Shown: in pieces, positions 21,625 through 34,054 of the stretch
Layout of the letters: each line of letters opens with the position of its first letter
Position numbering within the stretch: position 1 is the stretch's first letter
From: Dendrolimus kikuchii
Lineage: Eukaryota; Arthropoda; Insecta; Lepidoptera; Lasiocampidae
Assembly: GCA_019925095.2 (NCBI GenBank)
Contig: CM034412.1
Location: 6,693,501 to 6,757,500 of the forward strand
Direction of reading: 5' to 3'
DNA: 64,000 bases
The notes under the pieces: generated by a model
Told to the model about the DNA's origin: nothing
What the model saw: only the letters and a program-made list of their open reading frames with translations
Database searches by the model: none
Position numbers and translations under genes: made by a program

Positions 21625-21760
21625 ATAGCCAGTTTCTATACCTTAAAGACCGTTCGTTTACCATATCATAGGTTAAAATTTGACATAAGCTCCAATTTGA
21701 CATAAAATTCAACCGATGATAAGTGAATGAATAATAAGATATAGGAACCGGCCATCAGTC
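21625..21760. mobile_element. MITE family M1 copy
   Basis: TTCTATACCTTAAAGACCGT at the left, GTGAATGAATAATAAGATAT and AGGAACCGGCCATC at the right. Confidence 0.6.
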
Positions 21761-21794
21761 AGTTTACGTAATTATATGATTGAAATGAATATTA

Positions 21795-21915
21795 TTAATG
21801 GCCATCGGTTGAACTTTGACATTAGAGTATTCTTTTTCCGTGCTAGTATGGAGCTTATGTCAACTTTTAACCTATAATGAGGTAAATGAACGGTCAGTAA
21901 GATATAGGAACGTGT
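21795..21915. mobile_element. MITE family M1 copy, opposite orientation
   Basis: Begins AATGGCCATCGGTTGAA and ends GGTCAGTAAGATATAGGAAC. Lies 35 bp from the preceding copy. Confidence 0.5.
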
Positions 21916-21959
21916 CTTTAAATTTTTAACAGACTTCCAAAAATAGTGTTAATGTAGCG

Positions 21960-22115
21960 TATGCCCTGCCCTCGAGCCTGGTAGATCGACGATTCCCGTA
22001 AAATCACTGGCAAGGGCTAGATGAGAAAGGCGAGAGACCGGCATATGTGGCGCAGACTTAGGGAGGCTTACGTCCAGTAATGGATATTAATTGGCTAAAG
22101 ATGAGATGAATAAAA
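21960..22115 (+). mobile_element. LINE 3' end (RTE-like, second lineage)
   Basis: A conceptual peptide with HMWRRLREAYVQ sits just before the terminal TTGGCTAAAGATGAGATGA. The same text is at 32,810-32,905 (GGCGCCGACTTAGGAAGGCC, TACGTCCAACAGTGGACTAC). This AYVQQW-type terminus is, from memory, a common LINE end in Lepidoptera. Confidence 0.65.
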
Positions 22116-22359
22116 TTTTAATTGTAAGTCTAGTGCTATTTTTCAATACCAAAATGCAAGGAGAGAATGACTTGTTTATTGGAATTACATTTTTACCGCG
22201 AGATTGTCATTTCTTGCATTTTCTGCCGTACTCCTATATTATGAAATTATGATACCTAAGCAATCAAGCTAATCTCTGACCCGATTTACCATTTTGTTAT
22301 ATTTTTTAATTATATTGATTATAATTTTATTTTCATTCTAGTTATATTGCAAAACCCAC

Positions 22360-22491
22360 ATGTTACACAATTTTTCTCTAATCCATCCTAAGGTTGTCTG
22401 GAAGAAATTGCTTTTAGTGATATGACCGCCTATTGTCTTCTGTACTTAAACTTCTTGAATTGTATCTTAATAAAGTATATTCTATTCTATT
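22360..22491 (+). mobile_element. LINE 3' end, family L1
   Basis: GGTTGTCTGGAAGAAATTGC, TTTTAGTGATATGACCGCC and TTAATAAAGTATATTC, with a TATTC-type terminal repeat. Homologous to the tails at 5.6 and 42.6 kb. Confidence 0.7.
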
Positions 22492-22504
22492 TGTTAACTT
22501 ACAA

Positions 22505-22660
22505 CCGCGGAGCAAGCGCGGTAGGGACGAGTGGGATACCCACTATAACCCCTCGGTGTACTACCGTGGGCCTTTATATCAAGACTATGGGTACATAGCC
22601 TGACTACTCCATAGGGCCTTAGCAGGTGGTCGGATCTACGATATGCAACAGGTGTGGACG
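22505..22660 (-). mobile_element. GC-rich retroposon, family G fragment
   Basis: On + it reads GGGATACCCACTATAACCCC followed by TCGGTG, the inverse of the family G motif GGGGTTTTAGTGGGTATCCC. Confidence 0.5.
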
Positions 22661-22914
22661 AAGGCTAACCACACATCAAGAAACAAATCTTTAATCTCAT
22701 TCCAATGTCAAACCGACTAAACAATAGTTCTAAAAATAGTACCACAATAGTACAGACGTGCGTCTTACGCCATAAATAGTAGACTTTCAAATATGGTTAC
22801 CGTTTTAATTCACTATATTCTTTGCAATCACGATTAATGTTGATATAACTGCCATTGTATTATTTAATCTGTATTGTGTAATTGTTGTTTATGACGTGTT
22901 TGCTATTAATGGGC

Positions 22915-23545
22915 GCGATGTTTGTTATTATTAGGGGAAACAGGGGTAATGGCGTTCACTGAGTACTACCATTTTTTTTGGCCAGGGGAGGTTTGAGCAC
23001 TAAACCGCGACAGGCACAGAAGCTTGGGCGGAGAATTTGCGACCCGTCTGTTGGATTCGCCAGATCGGGGCTGGTACTGGCGTGCCTAGTCAGAACTAGT
23101 GCCACGGTATTGCCACTCTCCAGTTAGGGATACCCACTAAAACCCCTGGGTGTTCTGTCCTGCGCCTTATACCAGAGCTACGGGTAAATGGGATTCCCAG
23201 TTCCGCATACCCTGGCAGGCGTGGGCCTCACACACAGGCCTCTTCTATTGCCGAGGGACTTCTTTTGTCCCCCGGCATCTTCTAGGTCTAGTCCGGGCGT
23301 GGGGCGGTTTGTAACGCGCCCCACGGGAAGAGAGATAAGCGCGCGCGTGGAACACGCGCTATTATCTCGACGGCATGTGCAAGTGAGTGAGAACCCTTAT
23401 ACCCTGAGTACTACCATTCTCAAATGTAACTTGGCAAATTCAGTACGCCGGAACTACAGTACGTTTGTTGGTTTTCGGTCCCACTAGTAAAATTGATGGC
23501 TGAACATTTTTACTGGTAACGTTAATATTTGATTTTTTTATTATT
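22915..23545 (+). repeat. Older interspersed repeat hosting a retroposon
   Basis: Outer parts (AGGGGAAACAGGGGTAATGG at 22,933 and AACTTGGCAAATTCAGTACG to TTTTACTGGTAACG at the right) match 39,290-39,540. The middle, 22,974-23,403, is a later insertion. Nature of the host repeat unknown. Confidence 0.6.
22974..23403 (-). mobile_element. 430-bp family G retroposon with 15-bp target duplication
   Basis: Flanked by exact copies of CTGAGTACTACCATT at 22,959-22,973 and 23,404-23,418. A T8 run at the left edge is the polyA tail of a minus-strand element. On that strand it carries GGGGTTTTAGTGGGTATCCC and ends CTCCCCTGGCCAAAAAAAA. The exact duplication and polyA indicate LINE-machinery insertion that is recent compared with its host repeat. 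Confidence 0.85.
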
Positions 23546-24029
23546 CCTATTATTCATTTACATAATTATTTGTTGTATTAAGCTATAATTAATTAATATA
23601 TTATTAGTATATATTTCATTCGTTTTTATCATAGCTTCTGGCGTTAATATGATTTTATATGAGCGGCATTATCAGGTCAGGTAATAGCTTCCAAGAATTC
23701 CTTTCTTTTTTGTTGTTGCTCGATTACAGATTATTAGGGAGAGCTTCATAGGTTTCGTGTCAAAGAAGTGATTACTGAATAAATTAACAATTGTATTATT
23801 TTATTCAACTTTTAATCATATTAAATTAATCAGTGACATAATAATGTGCTAATAAAGTTTTATATATAGAATAAATATAAAATGTTTTCCTTAAGTGACC
23901 GGCATTCCCTCTACTTCCTCTAATCAATAAGTTTCTCTAATCGGTATCGCCGGGTGACTGCGGATGAAATTAGCCGGCGAAGCAATATGAGTAGTATTAT
24001 TTACGATTAATTATACACACACTACACTA
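23546..24029. other. No gene seen
   Basis: AT-rich flank of the LINE copy at 24,030; no feature recognised. Confidence 0.4.
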
Positions 24030-24825
24030 GTCACAATGATGAAAGATGACTGTCAGGCGAGAGGTTTACATTTGAATGCGAAGAAAACAAAGGTTATGGT
24101 GTTTGAAAGAGAAGAAACCAGAACGAATGCAAGGATAATGGTCGATGATGTTATGCTGGAGCAAGTGAATGAGTTTGTATATCTTGGATGTGCTTTTAGC
24201 AGGGATGGAAGGTACACCGCTGATATAGAAAGAAGAGTAAATTTGGGAAATAGTTTGAATGGAGCGTTAGGTAAATTTCTAGGCGCTAAGAACCTCAGCC
24301 AGAAGGCCCAGCTCGCCATACACAACGCGGTGCTGGTACCTACGCTCACGTATGGAAGCGAGAGTTGGGTATGGAAGAGAGAGCATGAAAGTAGAGTAAA
24401 CGCGGTCGAGATGCGAGCACTGCGCAAAATCTGCGGAGTGACGCTCGCGGACCGCGTTCGTAATACCGAAGTAAGAAAGAGAGTTGGTCTGAAAGAGAGT
24501 GTCGGGGTGAAGGTAAGGAAAGGAATGCTCCGGTGGTTCGGGCATGTGGAAAGAATGCATGATGAAAGAATGACTAAACAGATATACAATGCAAAAGTGG
24601 ATGGATGCAGAAGTCGTGGAAGGCCACGACACACCTTCCATGATCAAATTGATCGTGTACTAGCAGAAGGTGATGTCAGGAGCCTTAAGAACAGACGAGC
24701 TTGCATGACAAGAGTTATGAATGTCAAAGAGGCAAGTGAGGTGTGTAAGAATAAGCCTAAATGGCACTCTGTTGTTCGTGCCTACCCCGCAAGGGAACTG
24801 GCGTGAAGTTATGTATGTAATTATT
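24030..24825 (+). pseudogene. 5'-truncated RTE-like LINE, longest RT C-terminal copy
   Basis: An open frame of 256 residues (24,036-24,806) begins within the RT domain at GLHLNAKKTKVMVFER, just past where the catalytic YxDD would lie. It runs through VNEFVYLGCAFSRDGRYTAD, TLTYGSESWVWK, LRWFGHVERMHDE and RPRHTFHDQIDR to PARELA. The catalytic aspartates and the endonuclease domain are absent, so it cannot be active. It ends AAGTTATGTATG. The intact frame and near identity to copies at 9.8, 14.2, 35.1, 47.2 and 60.9 kb imply a recently active parent elsewhere. Confidence 0.9.
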
Positions 24826-24845
24826 GCATATATTTTATGACCTTT

Positions 24846-24960
24846 TTTATTATAAAGCTGGCAAACAAGCAGATGACTCATCTAGTTAAATGTAGTTACC
24901 ATCACCTATAGACATTTGCAACACCAGTGGCGAAACCAACGCGTTGACAGCCTTTAAAAT
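24846..24960 (-). mobile_element. Family A-like retroposon
   Basis: On + an AATAA-complementary TTTTTTATTATAAAGCTGGC head is followed by GCAGATGACTCATC and ATAGACATTTGCAACACCAG. The A-rich end lies at the left, giving minus orientation. Confidence 0.5.
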
Positions 24961-25168
24961 GGGAGTAAGAGGATGGGATAGGCAAGATGGGATCTGGGCA
25001 CGCGGAGTTGAGATAGTTTCCGTTTTCCCGTAGCCCTGGCATAAGGTTGCAGGACAGAACATCCAGGGGTTTTAGTGGGTATCCCTAACCGCGAACTATT
25101 CCCCCAAGGTTCTGCGCTTGTCGCGGCCTGGGGTCCACAATTGGCTTTCCCGTAGCCAAAAAAAAAAT
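24961..25168 (+). mobile_element. GC-rich retroposon, family G copy with A10 tail
   Basis: CCAGGGGTTTTAGTGGGTAT, GCGGCCTGGGGTCCACAATT and CCCGTAGCC followed by ten A at 25,158-25,167. Confidence 0.65.
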
Positions 25169-25244
25169 CGAAGATGGAATAATGGAGGATGAAGGCGATC
25201 GGAACTCTCGAATGTAATCTATATAAAAATCTATTAAAAGTGTC

Positions 25245-25378
25245 CAGGTTCCCGTCTCCCTTAAGAGAGCAGCAGCGCATTTGTAACACCTTTGGTGTTG
25301 CAAAAGTCCATAGGCGATGGTAACCGCTTTCCATCAAGTGGGCCATCTGCCTGTCTTCTGAACTCATACAATAAAAAA
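25245..25378 (+). mobile_element. PolyA retroposon, family A, 5'-truncated
   Basis: CCCTTAAGAGAGCAGCAGCG, GTCCATAGGCGATGGTAACC and CTCATACAATAAAAAATAAA; only the 3' half is present. Confidence 0.75.
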
Positions 25379-25384
25379 TAAAAA

Positions 25385-25505
25385 AAGTTGAATACTGAGT
25401 CTAGATCATCGAAGGTAATGATGGGTAAGGTTCCCAGAAGGCTGGCTACGATTCGTTGTCCGAGGTAGGATCCAGGCCCCTGATCACTCGAATACCTATT
25501 GTAAT
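25385..25505 (-). pseudogene. Degenerate mobile-element protein tail (family R)
   Basis: The minus-strand peptide has GPGSYLGQRIVASLLGTLP, the family signature with an internal deletion removing the AIQRGN part. It directly abuts the family A copy. Confidence 0.55.
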
Positions 25506-26156
25506 TACACCTTAGTGGAGTTATAACAACTGTAAACAAACAGGCAGTTACACCCTTGATTTCCACTTTGTAGCACAGCGGGAAACAGCATGCACCAAAA
25601 CTTTTATGAGTTTGATGTTATGGTTCACATATAAGTCGATAAAGAAGCTATAAAAACGTGAAGGTTTAATATTTCATTGGTTTGTTTGGTAAACATTGGC
25701 TTTAGGGGAAATTGACGATAAAATTGAGTCACGCGGAAAGATGATACGAGAGATAAAATTTCTATAAACAATATTGAAGTAGATTGTTGATTAATTTGGT
25801 TTTGAAAATTAGGTTTTGACGGAAACTTGAAGGGTATCATTTTGTTGTACACTTTTAGTTTCAATCAATCATTAACATTCCCAGATAAATCTGGTGTTAA
25901 TGATCCGGAGTCCGGTATAGACATTCGTTTTACGCTTTTAAACTCTTATGCAAGCAAATTACCTCTCGTTTACGCCCACTTCCATGACATCAAGAAGGAA
26001 AGTGGCGATGAAACTGGCGAGGGAAGTGGGCAGTGCGAATATCAAATGTTCAAATAAGTTAAGCCGATTAATTGAAAGAGAGAAATGAACCATCATTTCT
26101 CTCTTTGAATTTGCATGCACCAATTAAAGTGATCAATATTTATATAAATTTGACAC
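25506..26156. other. No gene recognised
   Basis: A 76-codon + frame (25,827-26,057, ending HDIKKESGDETGEGSGQCEY and a few more residues) has modest coding look, but no domain, splice context or homologue is recognised. Confidence 0.3.
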
Positions 26157-26292
26157 TATATCCGAAATCACTATAGCCAAATCATTTTCCTCTAAAAGCA
26201 TAACAGTCTAATTTCAAGGTACTGAAGTGTTAAGTAGCAATACCTAAAAAGTCTGTACAACTAGGGTTATTATAAGTGAAATCCACTGTAGT
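26157..26292. repeat. Interspersed repeat, family D
   Basis: CTATATCCGAAATCACTATA and AAGTGAAATCCACTGTAG match the copy at 16,315. Confidence 0.45.
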
Positions 26293-27244
26293 TTCGGAGT
26301 TAGCAATAGAGGTTGACTTAAAAATTTTAGCTGTATATATTTAAAAAAATGTATAACCCTCAGTTATATTAATTCGTATCTAGACATTAGTAGTTTTAAA
26401 TTCAATTATTTTGTTAGCAACATATGTGGCAGGATACAGTGATAACTGATACCTAAATTGTTATAATTATGGACATCATATTCAAACCTGTATACACAAA
26501 ATAAATTACTTTGACTTTGACTTCAAATGCGTAGCAGACAACCGTTGATAGTCTAACCTTCTACTTAGCTGCGTATATGGCGTTGAAATAGCTTGTTGCA
26601 ATTCATAAAAATGTATTATTACTGCATACAAGGTCCCATAACCCTGATGTAGTTTTTATCCACGACCTCGAATTACCCTGTTTTATATTCCGCAACACTT
26701 TCCCTATTGTTTCCAAAAGGGAGACAGGACGTGACGTGTTTTGCGAATAGAAAAATGATCAATACCGAATTTTGATAACGCTTCAAAAATGGTGTGGAGA
26801 TTAGAATTTACATCACATACTCGTTGTCGAGTATAATTTGTTAATTTTATTTTATTTGTAACGCTTGAAGGTGGAGCCAAGTCATTAGAGATTCATGTTT
26901 TGGTGAAAGAATATTTTGTGGGCTGGCTGCGGTTTTTTACCCGAAAACATACGCCCTGTACACAAATATATCAGCTGTCCAATTTCAGTTTATTACTTAC
27001 TAGACAATTGCTGATCTATTGTACTTGCCAAAATTTGTAAAGACTGTATCAAAATATGATATCACTCCTTATAAGCTTAAGAAACAGTTTTGAAATGGCA
27101 TATTGTTGAAGTTCATGTCATATTTTATGCTGTATGTAATTTTTTTTAATGTGCTTGCTATGTATGTTTAAATTGTACGTACAGCTGATATATTTTTTGT
27201 ATAGTACTTTTTTAATATTTTAACTTTATTTTTTTTAAATAAAA
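26293..27244. other. No gene seen
   Basis: AT-rich. About 26,490-26,525 ends AATAAATTACTTTGACTTTG-ACTT, which looks like a LINE tail with a short terminal repeat. The rest is unrecognised. Confidence 0.35.
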
Positions 27245-27335
27245 AGGCTGTTCTATCCCTCGTCAACGCATCAGCCTTGCTATACAAAGAGGCAACGCCT
27301 CCAGATTTTAAGGAACGTTCCCCACTGTCACTAGA
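27245..27335 (+). pseudogene. Degenerate mobile-element protein tail (family R)
   Basis: CAACGCATCAGCCTTGCTAT and ACAAAGAGGCAACGCCTCCA encode QRISLAIQRGNAS, then a stop, then GTFP. Lies about 0.35 kb beyond the 3' end of the beta-tubulin gene. Confidence 0.6.
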
Positions 27336-27676
27336 TTTTATAGATTAATTTTAATTTGTATGTTTTTTAAGGTTTTATTCTTTAGGTATTTCTTCTTGTA
27401 TCAGTTTTTACCGTTCAAAATTATTATTATTATGGTATCTGATCATTTCCACGGCAGCAACTTCTCTCACCACTTTTCTGGAAGTGGGCGTAATGTAAAC
27501 CAGGGGTAATTTTGCTTGCATTAGTAAATAGTCTAAAAGCTAAGCGCGTAAAGATTGTCAATATCGAACCATCTTTTTCCAGCAGTCTGGTATCGATAAT
27601 TTGTAGTGTGCGTTTACACATATTATGCAGAGCGGGCTTATACAGATAAATAAAATCCAAGTTAAAAAATAGAAAG

Positions 27677-27682
27677 TTTAAT
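27677..27682 (-). promoter_or_regulatory. Candidate polyadenylation signal ATTAAA of beta-tubulin
   Basis: On the minus strand ATTAAA lies about 30 nt after the stop codon. It is the first canonical-variant hexamer in the 3' flank, but a very short 3' UTR would result. A more distal signal is possible. Confidence 0.35.
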
Positions 27683-27712
27683 ATAATGCAAATCTTAACA
27701 AAAAGCAATAGT

Positions 27713-29708
<1,996 letters not shown>

Positions 29709-29984
29709 TTTAATGTAATTTTACTAATATTTTTACAATTAATACTAATAAAATCGACCGAGCAAGAGTTTTGCGACCTACTAGAATATCAGACTTAAAA
29801 CAAATGCAACAGTTCCACGAATTTGAATAACTTTTTAAATTTTCAAATCAGAGTTTTTACGCATGAAAGTTTACGACCAGTGAATAGATATGGAACTTTT
29901 TTAATTTTAGAAAACAAGTTGATTGCATTAATTTCTTATAGACTTTAAACATGTGTAGGTAAATAAATTTATATTTTCTTAATG
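29709..29984. other. 5' flank of beta-tubulin
   Basis: AT-rich sequence expected to hold the 5' UTR and promoter. No clear TATA box or initiator could be assigned. Confidence 0.4.
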
Positions 29985-30600
29985 TATGTCTACGCAGACC
30001 ACGGGCCATAAATATGGCCCGGACTTTGGAGGGCTTGCGTGGGGCAAGCCCTCCAAAATCCGGGCTATGGGAAGGTCAACACGTAGAGGCCCCTTGACAA
30101 ATTTAATATAAATGTGGCGTGACACTGACCGGCGATTGTCCCTGTTTACAATATAAGTATATATAACTGCACCCAAGAACAAGCCCCGGTAAGTGTAGAA
30201 CTATTTATTGTAGGGAATGAGAACAAAAGGTACCGGGCTATTGGGATGAACTACTAGTGGAGCTACAAATCGGGGACTATGGCGTCTGCCCGTCGCAATG
30301 TTCAAGGAACATAGAAAAAATGGGCCGACGGTGACTCGCCACTCACTGCATGTGCCCCTAAAAATGGCAATATTGGCGAGGGGCAATATGGGTGTGTGTG
30401 GTAAAGGTTCTCCGAAGCTACTTCCGACGTTATGCCATTTATCACCTTCACCTCTGGAGTTTGAGTCTTAGCTCTAGCAATCTCTGCTCCGTGCCGGCTG
30501 GCTAAGGCAATCACGGAGGCGGGGGCCTTGCCTTGGCCCTCGGAGTCAGGTCCGAGGTGTCGCTACTCACCTAAGCCTTTGCCACAAAGACCCCTGCAAA
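29985..30600 (-). repeat. Long interspersed repeat, family F
   Basis: Shares its whole length and order with 36,025-36,650: AAGGTCAACACGTAGAGGCC, GACCGGCGATTGTCCCTGTT, AGAACAAAAGGTACC and CACCTCTGGAGTTTGAG. The minus strand encodes similar short peptides in both copies (RHGAEIAR, TPEVKVING), suggesting decayed coding sequence of a mobile element. Strand assignment rests on that. Family not recognised. Confidence 0.6.
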
Positions 30601-30784
30601 TGTATACTTTCTTATTATTATTGTATAAATTAATTAATTTTTAAGATTCCATATTAAAATGACCAAAATTCTAAACTGCTTGAATTTTTTAATATTTTAT
30701 ATTTCGTAGTTGAAAACTTGTAGAGACGAGAACGACATCATTCTTACTACTTTGGAAACGAGTACCTTGCCTCTTATTGACTTA
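30601..30784. other. AT-rich spacer
   Basis: No feature seen between family F and the MITE. Confidence 0.4.
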
Positions 30785-30897
30785 TGGCCGATTCCTATAT
30801 CTTACCGACTGTTCATTTGCCATAAGCTCCATAGAAGTAATCAAAATTCAATCGATGGTAAGGCAAGTGAATGAATGTAAGATATAGGAACCGGCCA
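30785..30897. mobile_element. MITE family M1, 113 bp, TTA target duplication
   Basis: The ends TGGCCGATTCCTATATCTTA and (inverse) TGGCCGGTTCCTATATCTTA form near-perfect terminal inverted repeats. TTA at 30,782-30,784 is repeated at 30,898-30,900. Three further diverged copies cluster at 20.6-21.9 kb. There is no coding content. A 3-bp TTA duplication suggests PIF/Harbinger-like mobilisation. Confidence 0.75.
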
Positions 30898-30929
30898 TTA
30901 AACAAAAAAGTAAAATTTTAATAATGCTG

Positions 30930-31060
30930 TGTCTGTATAATATGGTATAATGAGCTGTTAAAAAAATAGATATAATAACTAGAATAGACTACATGATTAA
31001 TAGAGAACACGATGCATTTTTTTACATTTCTTGTCTGTATGTCGGTGTATATATCATAAT
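30930..31060 (+). mobile_element. Helitron-like family H1, 5' fragment
   Basis: TGCTGTGTCTGTATAATATG, AATAGACTACATGATTAATA and GAGAACACGATGCATTTTTT match the 5' parts of copies at 1.7, 38.2 and 60.2 kb. The 3' part is missing. Confidence 0.5.
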
Positions 31061-31336
31061 AATTTGTATGTAATAGTTTGTTTTATATTATCCCCGTACT
31101 ACGTAGTCATGGTTTTAAATAAATTTAATAATTGCAAAAAAGCGGTGTTCTATGTGATCACCAGATGTGGGAAAGGATAGACCCACTAAAAACAATTAAT
31201 AATTGAAATGAAATAAGACCCCAATAGATTGATCAAACGCAATAACAATGCTAAGGCATATTTTCATTTATATTTTGAAGAGGATTGGCTATGTGGCCAG
31301 CGCCACAAGGAAACAGGGTGGCGATATATTTGTTAA

Positions 31337-32030
31337 CTAGCGATCTCGGCAGACGTTGTCCTGCCCTGAAAACATAAAAATCTAAGCCCGATTCCAGCGC
31401 CACCTACCGGGTCTAATTGTGAATCTAAACCACCCCGGGACCCACTCAAACACACATAAAAATTCATCAAAATCGTAGAACCCGATTCCAGCGATAACAT
31501 TTTTAGAATGAAGGGTTACATTATTGAAGTTTTAGTAGGGATCCCTAATTTTTATCTATTTTATTTATTTTTATTTTTAGCTATCCGTGCAGGAACGGAG
31601 AAAGAATACAATATCCTGCGGCCGGGCGGCCTATCGCAAGAGTCGACAAAACAACCCACAGCCAGGTGGTGGAGTATTTGCCCGACTGGATGGCTACCAC
31701 CCCTGGTCTAGAGTATGCCGCCATAACAACCTTGACTTGTGTTCTAGCATTAGTGACCAGGTTGCAGTTTCCCTTAAGAGAGTAGCAGCGCATTTGTAAC
31801 ACCTTTGGTGTTGCAAATGTCCATAGGCGATGGTAACCGCATTCCATCAAGTGGGCCGTCTGCCTGTTTGCTGAACTCATGCAATAAAAAAAATATAGCC
31901 TATATTAAACAGGGATAATGTATCATTCGAATGGTGAAAGAATTTTTGAAATCGATCTAGTAGTATTGGCGTTTATTCGTTACAAACATATAAAAATACA
32001 ATTCTTTCCTATTTATAATATTAGTATAGA
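31337..32030 (-). mobile_element. Helitron, family H3, non-autonomous, split by a retroposon
   Basis: On the minus strand it begins A|TCTATACTAATATTATAAA at 32,030 and ends GCCGAGATCGCTAG|T at 31,337, the standard Helitron start, end and A/T host bases. Internal text (GATTCCAGCGCCACCTACCG, GGTTACATTATTGAAGTTTT) matches 4,675-4,980. A family A retroposon (31,573-31,890) interrupts it. No rolling-circle replicase or helicase is encoded. Confidence 0.75.
31573..31890 (+). mobile_element. PolyA retroposon, family A, full length, nested in Helitron
   Basis: From TATCCGTGCAGGAACGGAGA through GGCGGCCTATCGCAAGAGTC and GTCTAGAGTATGCCGCCATA to CTCATGCAATAAAAAAAATA. The empty site is inferred from the H3 copy at 4.7-5.0 kb. 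An exact target duplication is not obvious beyond about 4 bp. Confidence 0.8.
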
Positions 32031-32555
32031 TAACTGTAATGGAATATGTTCAAGGTCTCAAGATATGAAATGGGATGACCCGTCCACCCTGTTGAAATCA
32101 AAGTGACACCTCAAGGGGATATAGTAAAGTCAATGTTTTTGATACCGCGAATGGTAACAAAAGAAAATTATTTTTTGTTTATTACATAGTAGCTTTTGCC
32201 CGAGGCCTCGCTCGCATTGTAAAAGGATAGATATGCATGTCCTGTTACAATTCTTAGAAATGTTGATTTTTTGAAGTGAAACTTCTTTAGAATCGTTGTG
32301 GTCTCAAACTCGATGAAACGAAAAAGCGACACTAAAAAGGGATAAATACATAAATCTGTAGGATTAAGCCTGCGAGAGAATGGGATAGAATACATTTTAT
32401 TTAATAATTTAACCACTATAGTCATACAGATAAAGTTGGAAATGTTTTTGAAGTTTTTCGTGAATACTTCAAATTTCAAATCCCTCCCACTCATTGTTAC
32501 ACTTTGATTCGCTTATATTGCGTGTGAACAGCACTCACAAACTTTTTGTCTATTG
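32031..32555. other. No gene seen
   Basis: A 108-codon minus-strand frame (32,168-32,494) has low-complexity, AT-driven composition and no domain. Confidence 0.4.
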
Positions 32556-33203
32556 CATGAGTTCAACAGACAGGCAGACGGCCCACCTGATGGGAAGCAG
32601 TTACCGTCGCCAATGGACATTTGTAACACCAAAAGTGCTACCAATGCCCTGCTGCTCTCTAAAGGGAGACTGGAACCTGGCCACTAATGCCAGAATACAA
32701 CTCAAGTGTTGGAATCCAATTTTATGTTTGTACTATAGTGTTTACATAACAGGTATATAGTTTTTACTTCTGTAAATTATCTTCGGACCGACTACCTGTG
32801 CAAGGTCGCGGTGGCGCTAGATGAGGAAGTCAGAGGACAGGGATGAGTGGCGCCGACTTAGGAAGGCCTACGTCCAACAGTGGACTACGAATGGTTGACG
32901 ACGACAACGACAACGAGTATATCTTTGAATTCGAAAAAATACAGAAATGTAACTTGTAACACGTATTTTTGCTTGGTAAAATTACATTTATAAATTAATA
33001 AATAGAGCTTCGAAAGATATTGCTAATCGACTTTTAAATCTAATTTTAATTTTGTTATGTCGGCATACTTTAAACCAGGGGTGGTAGCCATGCAGCCGGG
33101 TAAACACCTACCACCTGGCTGTGGGTTGTTTTAGTCGCCTCTTACGACAGGCCGCCCGGCCGCAGGAAATTGTATTCTTTCTCCGTTCCTGCACGGATAT
33201 TTT
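32556..33203 (-). mobile_element. Family A retroposon split in two by a 344-bp insert
   Basis: The 3' half lies at 32,556-32,706 and the 5' half at 33,051-33,203, both minus strand. Joining ACAACTCAAG to TTGTTATGTCGGCATAC restores the order seen in undisturbed copies. The interior holds a LINE 3' end (32,800-32,905), so it was inserted later. Ends as TATCCGTGCAGGAACGG at 33,203 read on minus. Confidence 0.7.
32800..32905 (+). mobile_element. LINE 3' end (RTE-like, second lineage)
   Basis: CAGGGATGAGTGGCGCCGAC and GGCCTACGTCCAACAGTGGA, followed by TTGACGACGACAACGACAAC, parallel the copy at 21,960-22,115. The terminal GACAAC-type repeat is characteristic of such tails. Confidence 0.65.
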
Positions 33204-33599
33204 TGCACCTACACCGAACAAATTTTTATTTCAAAGTACCAATGATAAATACCCGTAAAGCCATCTAGCGAAGCGAAGGTAGTACTAATCATGAGAGCCA
33301 CACTTTAAAATTGTCTCTGTCATGTCATTGTCGTTGCCATGGCGACATGTTTGTTAGTGCATTGCAATGCTGGCGCCAATAAAGTGCGGTTGAAGCGCCA
33401 TAATTACGGATATATCCGTCTATTCTTCGGAAAGAGTACTTTTTTCTGAACGAAAGGTACCCTAGATCCTATTCTCTATCTCTGAATACGTGTATGCTAT
33501 AGTTCATAATAAACGTGGAATGAACTCCCTCCCGCGGTTTTCCTAGAGTGCTATAATATGGAGCTCTTCAAAAAGGGCGTAAACAGATATTTAAAGTCT
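33204..33599. other. No gene seen
   Basis: Unrecognised sequence, locally less AT-rich near 33,330-33,400. Confidence 0.4.
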
Positions 33600-33960
33600 C
33601 AACGAGGTAGGCAACGCATTGGCTCCCTTAGTGTTGCAGATGTCCATGGGCGATGATAACCACCTACCATCAAGTGGTCCACTTCCCAGTTTGCCTACAA
33701 GCAAACATAAAGAAACAACCTACAACCAGGTGGTAAGGCATTTATCCATCTGGATGGCTACCATCCCTGGTTTAAAGTATGTCGCCATAACAACCTTGAG
33801 TTGTATTTATATCAGTGGCCAGATTCCAGTCTCTCTTTTGAGGCTGGCAGCATGTTAGTAGCGTCTTTGGTGTTGGAAATATCTATCTATAAGCATGGTA
33901 ACCACTTTCCATCAGGTAGGCCGTCGGTCTTTCTGCTGTATTCCAGTAATAAAAAAGTTA
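33600..33960 (+). mobile_element. Two tandem family A-like retroposons
   Basis: 33,600-33,712 (GTAGGCAACGCATTGGCTCC, GATGTCCATGGGCGATGATA) and 33,720-33,955 (CCAGGTGGTAAGGCATTTAT, TAAAGTATGTCGCCATAACA, then CCAGTAATAAAAAAG). Both read in + sense. The second shows 5' truncation and an A-rich end. Confidence 0.65.
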
Positions 33961-34054
33961 AAGACTTACATTCTCCTTTTACTTGGTGTTATGTGCTTGA
34001 AGATTATTATGAAACTTGAATATTTATGAATATTTGACACTAGTTAGATACGCA

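Noticed and set aside
24053..24647. Minus-strand frames of 122-193 codons over the LINE copy (also at 9,987-10,395 and 60,803-61,175)
   Set aside because: They are antisense to the LINE reverse transcriptase tail and repeat at each copy for that reason.
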